Origin: Bdellovibrio sp.
GTDB lineage: Bacteria > Bdellovibrionota > UBA1018
Length of the DNA: 12,140 nt
Reading direction: 5' to 3'
Assembly: GCA_016213345.1 (NCBI GenBank)
Contig: JACRAO010000010.1
Location: forward strand, 1 to 12,140
A program made the translations under genes and the position numbers. The notes under the pieces are model-generated. The model was not told the DNA's origin, searched no databases, and saw nothing but the letters and a program-made list of their open reading frames with translations. The first letter of the stretch is position 1, and the number at the start of each line of letters is the position of its first letter. This document shows, in pieces, positions 6,738 to 12,140 of this stretch.

Positions 6738-7764
6738 TATTTTTCAATTGGCCTTAGAGAAAAACAATATCAATCGTCCACCTGTTTGGTTTATGCGCCA
6801 AGCTGGACGTTACCACACTCACTATCAACAATTAAGACAGAAATATTCATTCATAGATTTATGTAAAAAACCTGAGCTTGCATGTGAAGTGACACTTGGC
6901 CCGGTAGAAGACTTTGGTTTTGATGCAGCTATTTTATTTAGTGATTTGCTTTTTCCACTCGAAGTCATGGGTATGGGTTTACAATACAATCCAAGCCCAA
7001 AGTTAGACTGGCACTTGCAAACTCTAGATGACTTAAAAAAACTAAAATACGGTGACAAACTTGTCTCACAACTGGATTTTCAAGCCGAAGCCATTGGCAT
7101 GATTAGGAAGGTACTACGAAAAGAAGTTGGGCTATTGGGTTTTGTAGGTGGGCCACTCACTTTGTTTTTTTATGCTGCAAATGGAACGCATCAAAATAAA
7201 CTCACAGACGGAGTATTTGCAGGATTTGTAGAGAAGCTGCTTCCACTATTAGCCGACAATATGATTGCGCAAGCTAAAGCTGGCGTTGACGCGATTGCAA
7301 TTTTTGATACTAGTGCCGGTGAAATCGATCTTAAAACTTACAAAGCTCAAGTGTTGCCAGTATTAAAAATTTTATTGGAGCGCTTTAAATATACCTGTCC
7401 TAATACTCCGGTTATTTATTATGCCAAAGGGATAGGTCATGATTTTTGGGAAGAGTTGAAAAAATTACCAATCGCATGTCTTGGGATTGATTGGCGTCAT
7501 GATATTGCACAAACCTTGTCTTCGTGGCACCAACACTTTGCCATCCAGGGCAATATTGATCCGTCATGGCTCTTATTAACTCAACAAGAACTAGAAATAA
7601 AATTACGTCACATATTTATGAAAGTAAAACAATTGCCTCTAAATATGCGCAAAGGCTGGATTTGTGGATTAGGACACGGAGTATTGCCAAATACTCCAGA
7701 CTACAATATTCGCTTATTTATTAAACTTCAAAAGGAGATTTTTGCTTATGAAATCTGCTCCTGA
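6730..7764 (+). CDS. hemE: Uroporphyrinogen decarboxylase
   Basis: The product (344 aa) removes four carboxyl groups from uroporphyrinogen III to give coproporphyrinogen III, without a cofactor. Family signatures appear in order: PPVWFMRQAGRY with arginines R23 and R27, ILFSDLL with the pyrrole-binding aspartate D72, GFVGGPLTLFFY with Y148, QGNIDP, and GLGHGVLPNTP with H316. Length is usual. It starts inside the response regulator stop (ATGTCTAA, 8-nt overlap) with no evident ribosome-binding site, so it is probably translated by coupling. Its last 17 nt overlap hemN. Confidence 0.97.
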   Translation: MSNIFQLALEKNNINRPPVWFMRQAGRYHTHYQQLRQKYSFIDLCKKPELACEVTLGPVEDFGFDAAILFSDLLFPLEVMGMGLQYNPSPKLDWHLQTLDDLKKLKYGDKLVSQLDFQAEAIGMIRKVLRKEVGLLGFVGGPLTLFFYAANGTHQNKLTDGVFAGFVEKLLPLLADNMIAQAKAGVDAIAIFDTSAGEIDLKTYKAQVLPVLKILLERFKYTCPNTPVIYYAKGIGHDFWEELKKLPIACLGIDWRHDIAQTLSSWHQHFAIQGNIDPSWLLLTQQELEIKLRHIFMKVKQLPLNMRKGWICGLGHGVLPNTPDYNIRLFIKLQKEIFAYEICS

Positions 7765-9127
7765 ACTTTTTAAAAAATACAATATACCAGGTCCGAGATA
7801 TACAAGTTATCCCACCGTGCCTTACTGGGAAAAAGCGCCTACTGAAGCTCAGTGGTTATCGAGTATTCAAAAAAGTCTCACTCAAAGTATGCAAGACGGA
7901 ATTGGTGCTTCGGTTTATATTCATATCCCATTTTGTCAAAGCTTGTGTACATACTGTGGTTGCAATACACGCATCACACACAATCACTCACATGCAAGCA
8001 CATACGTAGACACTATTATTAAAGAATGGGAGCTATATCGTAAACATATTTCGAGTGAAATTTTATTATCAGAATTACATTTAGGAGGAGGCACTCCAAC
8101 ATACCTCACACATGAAGAATTAAATAAACTCATTACTGGTATTTTATCCACTATAAAACTATCTGATTTTTATGAGTTCTCTATTGAAACAGACCCACGA
8201 GTAACTAGACAAGAACATTTAGAGACACTGGCAAGTTTAAATTTTAAAAGACTTAGTCTAGGAATTCAGGATTTTGATCCAAAAGTACAAAACATAGTCC
8301 ACCGCACTCAAAGCGAAGCACAAGTTCGCTCTGTTACTGATATGGCGCGTAAACTAGGATTTGAAAGTATTAATTATGACCTAGTTTATGGTTTACCGCT
8401 ACAGACATCAAAAAGCATTGAGCAGACTATACAGGCAGTTTGCCGTCTTAGGCCGGATCGAATTGCCTTTTATGGTTATGCTCATGTTCCATGGATTAAA
8501 CCCAGTCAAAGGAGATTTACAGAAGCTGATTTACCATCTGCAGACGAAAGACGTGCACTTTATGAACTTGGTAGAACGCTACTGGAATGTGCGGGATATT
8601 ATGAAATAGGGATGGATCATTTTGCACTTAAAACAGATTCACTCTGGAGTGCTAGTGTTAACGGGAAACTGCATAGAAATTTTATGGGATATATTTCAAG
8701 ACAAGTATCTCCACTCATAGGGCTTGGCGTATCTTCGATTGGGGATTGCTGGAGTGTATTTGCTCAAAACGAAAAACAGCTTGAAAAATACACTCAATGT
8801 ATAGAAGCAGAAAAATTACCTATTTTTCGTGGTCATATGCTCAACGATGAAGATATAATATTGCGGCAGCATATTTTAAATTTGATGACCAGGCTTACAA
8901 CAGAATGGGATTTATCGGAAAATTACACAGCTTGGCTGGATTCGGTACCTCCAAAACTAACTGAATTTATTGAAGATGCTCTTTTGGAGGTTGAAACACA
9001 ACAAAGGTGTGTTCGATGTAAAATTAGCGAAAGCGGCAGACCATTTATGAGAAATATTTGCATGGCCTTTGATGCCCGTCTCAATCGCCAAGCCCCAAAA
9101 ACTCAGTTATTTAGTAAGACGATCTGA
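7748..9127 (+). CDS. hemN: Oxygen-independent coproporphyrinogen III dehydrogenase (radical SAM)
   Basis: The product (459 aa) oxidatively decarboxylates two propionates of coproporphyrinogen III to vinyl groups, giving protoporphyrinogen IX without oxygen. The 4Fe-4S motif is FCQSLCTYCGC, with C63, C67 and C70, plus the extra C72 that separates true HemN from the HemW-type relatives. VYIHIPF lies just before it, and the SAM-binding GGGTPTYL follows at about 113-120. Length and residue numbering are within one residue of E. coli HemN, which supports real HemN activity. The ATG at 7748 is chosen because AAAAGGAG (7731-7738) lies 9 nt upstream; an in-frame TTG at 7742 is less likely. It ends the tightly overlapping chain, and the next gene downstream is convergent with a gap of only 24 nt. 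Confidence 0.96.
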   Translation: MKSAPELFKKYNIPGPRYTSYPTVPYWEKAPTEAQWLSSIQKSLTQSMQDGIGASVYIHIPFCQSLCTYCGCNTRITHNHSHASTYVDTIIKEWELYRKHISSEILLSELHLGGGTPTYLTHEELNKLITGILSTIKLSDFYEFSIETDPRVTRQEHLETLASLNFKRLSLGIQDFDPKVQNIVHRTQSEAQVRSVTDMARKLGFESINYDLVYGLPLQTSKSIEQTIQAVCRLRPDRIAFYGYAHVPWIKPSQRRFTEADLPSADERRALYELGRTLLECAGYYEIGMDHFALKTDSLWSASVNGKLHRNFMGYISRQVSPLIGLGVSSIGDCWSVFAQNEKQLEKYTQCIEAEKLPIFRGHMLNDEDIILRQHILNLMTRLTTEWDLSENYTAWLDSVPPKLTEFIEDALLEVETQQRCVRCKISESGRPFMRNICMAFDARLNRQAPKTQLFSKTI

Positions 9128-9151
9128 AAAATTTTATAACCATTACTGTAG

Positions 9152-9955
9152 CTATTGGGCCTGTGCTTCCTCAAACGTTAGGTACTTAAGAGCTTCCTCA
9201 TCATCTCCAATCAAGTAGAAAAGGGGGCTTGGATTTTTAGGACACACACCATATCCGAGAATTAGGCCATCAAGTAACTGACCGGCCATGTCCCACGGAA
9301 ATGCCAAAAGTTTGGAGTTCAGAAAGCCTTGAAAAGCCTGCAACAGCACAGCCGCAAGATCATCCATGTTAAAAATACCTAAAGCCTGTCTGATCCATGC
9401 AAACTTGTCCGAGAATCCGACAATCAAAAGATCACCGTTCTTTTTAACCCTGATTGCTTCATAGTATGTTTGTTCTGTGGAGAAACCCCAAACTTCGTTA
9501 TTTTGTTCAGGCTTAAGTGGCAAGTAATGAGGGGCATAATTTTTTATGCGATGAAACTCGCTAAAAGCAGCGTTATCAAGCACTATGTCGCTAAATTTAG
9601 TGAACTTATACCAGATATTATCATCCGGTTTGACCATCATGCTGGATCGGCTTAATGAATAAAAAATTCTACAATCATAGTGCTTGTCCATTACTATGGC
9701 ATCAGTAAACGTGATGCTACCATCAGAGTCTCTTATAAACACCGGAGTCTTGGCATTATTGAACTGATCCGAGATAATAGCGATCGCAGGATTCATTATA
9801 AATGTTTGCGCAAGTTTTTTAACAGCTTCGCCCGGATCTCCACTAGGATTTTTGCCTCCCATCGCCCATAGCGTGTCTGCCTGGGTGGCATAAAAAATTA
9901 ATGCTCCACACAAAAACAAAACTACCTTTTTTGATTTGGAATGTTTAGTATTCAT
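9152..9955 (-). CDS. Unrecognised exported protein
   Basis: I do not recognise this protein (267 aa). It has a clear signal peptide: a basic n-region (MNTKHSKSKK), a hydrophobic core (about 11-23) and a likely cleavage after ATQA (residue 26) or at TLWA (31). LFLC is a poor lipobox, so a lipoprotein is unlikely. The mature part is about 240 residues with two cysteines (C95 and C238) that could form a disulfide outside the cytoplasm. It is rich in aromatic residues, with patches such as NIWYKFTKF and TYYEAIRVKKNGDLLIVGF that suggest beta strands, then a more helical stretch around 184-233. GGAGGG lies 4 nt before the ATG at 9955; another in-frame ATG at 9967 overlaps that site, so 9955 is preferred. 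It lies opposite to, and between, hemN and hemH. A link to haem (uptake, binding, trafficking) is only a guess from position. Confidence 0.75.
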   Translation of the reverse strand: MNTKHSKSKKVVLFLCGALIFYATQADTLWAMGGKNPSGDPGEAVKKLAQTFIMNPAIAIISDQFNNAKTPVFIRDSDGSITFTDAIVMDKHYDCRIFYSLSRSSMMVKPDDNIWYKFTKFSDIVLDNAAFSEFHRIKNYAPHYLPLKPEQNNEVWGFSTEQTYYEAIRVKKNGDLLIVGFSDKFAWIRQALGIFNMDDLAAVLLQAFQGFLNSKLLAFPWDMAGQLLDGLILGYGVCPKNPSPLFYLIGDDEEALKYLTFEEAQAQ

Positions 9956-10175
9956 AAATCCCTCCATAGTTTATTTCAATTCTTTCTTATATTGAACCAG
10001 ATAAACTAAAATTTTTGTAGTATTTTATTTGTAATTAAAGTAAAAAGATTAAATATTAGTTTTTTTATCGTCTATATAATATGAGAATTTAAGACTATAT
10101 TTTTGCAAAATCTGTTGTAAGATAGTGTTTTATTGATACATTCAGCAAAATGCGGAACCCCATGTCATATGTTGA

Positions 10176-10205
10176 TTGACTCTTAGTAGTTCTACTATTT
10201 TTAAT
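10176..10205 (+). promoter_or_regulatory. Weak candidate promoter for hemH
   Basis: TTGACT (10176-10181) matches the -35 consensus at five of six positions. It is followed after 18 nt by TTTAAT (10200-10205), a modest -10 match. A second -10-like hexamer, TATAGT (10216-10221), lies 11 nt before the hemH ATG but has no matching -35. The palindrome at 10184-10197 lies between the two hexamers, as expected for a repressor site. Confidence 0.35.
10184..10197. promoter_or_regulatory. Perfect palindrome, candidate operator before hemH
   Basis: TAGTAGTTCTACTA is a perfect 6-bp inverted repeat with a 2-nt centre, just downstream of the TTGACT hexamer. The motif CTTAGTA at its left edge (10182-10188) recurs at 10211-10217. 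Operators of TetR-type dimers are short palindromes of this kind, and a TetR-type gene lies directly after hemH. The palindrome is certain; the role and the partner are inferred. Confidence 0.4.
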
Positions 10206-10232
10206 ACAACCTTAGTATAGTAGACATTCAGA

Positions 10233-11255
10233 ATGGCCACAGAACAGATCAAAACAGGCATTTTGCTTCTTAACTTTGGCGGTCCATGGAATTTAAAAGA
10301 AGTGAAACCATTTCTTTATAGAGTTTTTTCAGATCCCAATATTCTTGTAAAAATACCAAGTCCCTTAAGAAAATGCCTGGCATTTTTGATTGCTCAAATC
10401 AAAGGTGCATACTCTGTTAGAGCATATAAAACCATTGGAGGCTGTTCGCCACAACTGCATTGGACAAAACTTCAAGCTATGAATTTAGAAAATATTTTAA
10501 ATAATAGATTTTTTAAAATCTCTATTGGAATGCGGGCTTCAAGTCCATCTATTAGCGAAGCTTTGACTGAGCTAAAAGGATGGGGCGCTGAACAATTAAT
10601 ACTTTTGCCACTCTTTCCACAATACTCCACTACAACTACCGGTTCTTGTTTCGAAGAGACCTATAAACAACTCAAAAAACTCAAATGGCAACCAGTAATT
10701 AAGGAAATTTGTTCCTGGCCAGATCATCCAGATTACATTAGTCTTTTAATACAAACACTTAACGAAGCCATGCAAAAAGCAAAAACAGAATGGACAAAAG
10801 ATCATAATATTCCTGTTCACATTATTTTTTCTGCACACTCACTGCCATTAGCTATTGTCAAACGTGGTGACCCTTATTCTCAGGAAATTAATCAAACGTT
10901 TTTAAAACTACAAACCTATTGTTTAAATAGTCTTTCAACTCCATGCTCACTTGCTTTTCAGTCCAGAAATGGACGTCTACCATGGCTAGAGCCCTATTTA
11001 GAAAACGAACTTATTCGTCTTGCAAAACTAGGATCAAAACGATTAATAATTATACCCATTAGTTTTGTTAGCGATCATATTGAAACACTTTGGGAATTAG
11101 ACTTATTGTACTCTAAAATTGCAAAAGAAAACGGGATTGAACAATATATTAGAGCCAGAACCTTTAATGACGATATAAAATTTGGAATCTTGTTATACAC
11201 GATCTTGCTGAAAAGCTCAGATTTTGCTAGCACCATGAATAATGAGGTGTGTTAA
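10233..11255 (+). CDS. hemH: Ferrochelatase
   Basis: The product (340 aa) inserts Fe2+ into protoporphyrin IX, the last step to protohaem. Signatures in order: LLLNFGGP, YKTIGGCSPQ, LLPLFPQYSTTTTGS, FSAHSLP with the catalytic H202, RGDPYSQEI, LAFQSRNGRLPWLEP and SFVSDHIETLWELD with the acidic residue E284. These are the marks of a classical protoporphyrin ferrochelatase rather than a coproporphyrin one, consistent with HemN and a HemY-type oxidase in the same locus. Length is usual, and I see no Cys cluster for a C-terminal 2Fe-2S centre. There is no clear ribosome-binding site before the ATG. It begins a second transcription unit; tetR follows 2 nt after its stop. Confidence 0.96.
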   Translation: MATEQIKTGILLLNFGGPWNLKEVKPFLYRVFSDPNILVKIPSPLRKCLAFLIAQIKGAYSVRAYKTIGGCSPQLHWTKLQAMNLENILNNRFFKISIGMRASSPSISEALTELKGWGAEQLILLPLFPQYSTTTTGSCFEETYKQLKKLKWQPVIKEICSWPDHPDYISLLIQTLNEAMQKAKTEWTKDHNIPVHIIFSAHSLPLAIVKRGDPYSQEINQTFLKLQTYCLNSLSTPCSLAFQSRNGRLPWLEPYLENELIRLAKLGSKRLIIIPISFVSDHIETLWELDLLYSKIAKENGIEQYIRARTFNDDIKFGILLYTILLKSSDFASTMNNEVC

Positions 11256-11257
11256 TA

Positions 11258-11848
11258 ATGTCAACTTTAGTAAAAAAAGATGAAACATACTGGACTGTAC
11301 TCAACGCCGCAATTGTCTTAGATTTTGAACGTGGCCATCAGCGATGGACGATTAGTGATTTATCACGAAAGAGTAAAGTAACTAGGTCTCTCATCTATTA
11401 TTACTTTGGAAAATCTCGATCTAGCATTCTGTTAGAAGCTGTCAAGTTAGTTGGCAATGAGGTATTTGGATTTCATGAACGTGAGATGACACTTTGGCGA
11501 GAAGGAAAATTTTCAGATTCTATATTGGACGCTGCTGCAATTATGGCAAAATCTCCTCAACTCGGAGCGTTCTATTTAACACACAGAACACGTGATACAG
11601 AAATAGGAAAACTACTCCAGGAGATGGAGCAAAAGTATTTTGAAAAATTGTCTTCTTTTTTTCCTGATGCCGCTTTAGATGATTTAATCACCCTATTTGC
11701 AATGTTTTTGGGATTTACGTTAACTCCGGAAATAAAAAAAGAATCTCTAGATCGATTTGTAAACAATGCATTGAAGTTGGTAACAAAATCACATGTAAAA
11801 ACACCATGTGAAAACGTGAAAACGCCCCACATGAATATAGAGATATAA
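11258..11848 (+). CDS. TetR-family transcriptional regulator
   Basis: The product (196 aa) has an N-terminal helix-turn-helix of TetR type at about 12-60: AIVLDFERGHQRWTISDLSRKSKVT followed by the family's RSLIYYYFGKSRSSILLEAV. The C-terminal part is helical and would bind a ligand and dimerise; the ligand cannot be inferred. The ATG at 11258 is preferred over an in-frame GTG at 11249 because GAGGTG (11244-11249) lies 8 nt before it. It starts 2 nt after the hemH stop and is probably cotranscribed. Placement between hemH and the oxidase suggests control of the late pathway, perhaps by sensing a porphyrin or haem, and the palindrome before hemH is a candidate target. The last 20 residues are polar and probably unstructured. 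Confidence 0.9.
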   Translation: MSTLVKKDETYWTVLNAAIVLDFERGHQRWTISDLSRKSKVTRSLIYYYFGKSRSSILLEAVKLVGNEVFGFHEREMTLWREGKFSDSILDAAAIMAKSPQLGAFYLTHRTRDTEIGKLLQEMEQKYFEKLSSFFPDAALDDLITLFAMFLGFTLTPEIKKESLDRFVNNALKLVTKSHVKTPCENVKTPHMNIEI

Positions 11849-11861
11849 TGCGAATATATAA

Positions 11862-12140
11862 ATGATAGGCAATTTAAACCCAAAATATCGAGAAGCGACA
11901 GTCGTAGGAGCGGGCATTGCAGGACTATTAGCAGCCTATGCACTAGATAAAAAGAACTACAAAGTTTCTTTAATTGAACAAAACACACGCGTTGGTGGTC
12001 TGATTGCAACCCGTACCACCGCATGGGGAATAGCAGAACAAGCAGCACATTCATTTTTAGCCAGTCAAAGTGTATTAGAACTGTGCAGAGATTTAAAAAT
12101 CGAACTCCTAGGACTCAACAGAAATGCTAAAGCTAAATAT
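11862..12140 (+). CDS. hemG: HemY-type protoporphyrinogen oxidase, N-terminal part (runs off right edge)
   Basis: An open frame of 93 codons from the ATG at 11862 reaches the window end. It shows the FAD-binding fold start ATVVGAGIAGLLAAYAL (about 12-28), an acidic end of the second strand (LIEQ), then VGGLIATRTTAWGIAEQAAHSF, which matches the GG-(x)n-E-xG-xH-SF pattern of FAD-dependent protoporphyrinogen oxidases and related amine-oxidase-fold enzymes. In this locus the natural role is oxidation of protoporphyrinogen IX to protoporphyrin IX, the one step otherwise missing. Family members normally run to about 450 aa, so most of the gene is outside. Another amine-oxidase-fold enzyme such as a phytoene desaturase-like protein cannot be excluded from this part alone. 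There is no clear ribosome-binding site; a 5-codon open frame links it to the end of tetR. Confidence 0.85.
   Translation, partial: MIGNLNPKYREATVVGAGIAGLLAAYALDKKNYKVSLIEQNTRVGGLIATRTTAWGIAEQAAHSFLASQSVLELCRDLKIELLGLNRNAKAKY

Larger units (their letters stand above)
9956..10232. other. A+T-rich divergent intergenic region
   Basis: This 277-nt spacer separates the exported-protein gene (minus) from hemH (plus) and must hold promoters for both. The part from about 10000 to 10140 is almost all A and T and could act as an UP element or a curved region. I see no gene, RNA gene or terminator in it. The best + strand promoter and palindrome are listed separately. On the minus strand I find only TATAAG (complement of 9986-9991), with no convincing -35. 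Confidence 0.7.

Noticed and set aside
9128..9151. Bidirectional terminator between hemN and the convergent gene
   Set aside because: Only a short AAAATTTT palindrome is present. There is no G+C-rich stem, so I cannot support a terminator.
10164..10180. GTCA...TGAC inverted repeat upstream of hemH as a second hem-box
   Set aside because: The half-sites are inverted, incomplete (TGACT rather than TGACA) and 9 nt apart, so they do not fit the direct TGACA-N6-TGACA pattern.
11572..12054. Minus-strand open frame of 160 codons opposite tetR and hemG
   Set aside because: Both + strand frames have clear family motifs. The minus frame begins inside hemG and has an antisense-like composition.

Overview
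The window holds a nearly complete haem (protohaem) biosynthesis locus of an A+T-rich, Gram-negative-type bacterium. All pathway genes lie on the + strand: hemA, a hemC-hemD fusion, hemB, hemL, a histidine kinase, an OmpR-type response regulator, hemE, hemN, then hemH, a TetR-type regulator and the first 93 codons of a HemY-type protoporphyrinogen oxidase that runs off the right edge. Together they cover every step from glutamyl-tRNA (C5 route) to protohaem. Haem genes in this order around a two-component pair resemble, from memory, the haem locus of Leptospira. The species cannot be fixed from the sequence, and a Bdellovibrio-like or other deep Gram-negative lineage is also possible.

Region by region: positions 1-126 look like the end of an insertion sequence, with the first 24 codons of an IS3/IS911-type OrfA on the minus strand. 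Positions 127-259 are the hem promoter region. It contains the direct repeat TGACA-N6-TGACA, the 'hem-box' described for Leptospira HemR, placed over the -35 position of a plausible hemA promoter. From 260 to 9127 the genes are packed tightly: after the 19-nt hemA/hemCD gap, each gene overlaps the next by 7-20 nt through to hemN. Positions 9152-9955 hold an opposing gene for an unrecognised exported protein. Positions 9956-10232 are a very A+T-rich divergent intergenic region, and hemH, tetR and hemG follow.

How it works together: HemA and HemL make 5-aminolevulinate; HemB, HemC/D and HemE make coproporphyrinogen III; HemN (radical SAM, oxygen-independent), the HemY-type oxidase and HemH finish haem. 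The kinase/regulator pair inside the operon probably tunes the operon through the hem-box. The TetR protein may act on the second transcription unit, which has a perfect TAGTAG-TT-CTACTA palindrome before hemH.

Most notable: the hem-box; a GluTR lacking the usual C-terminal dimerisation domain and with altered active-site neighbours; a 30-bp in-frame tandem repeat at the HemC/HemD junction; the IS end just upstream of the promoter; and the unknown exported protein gene splitting the locus.
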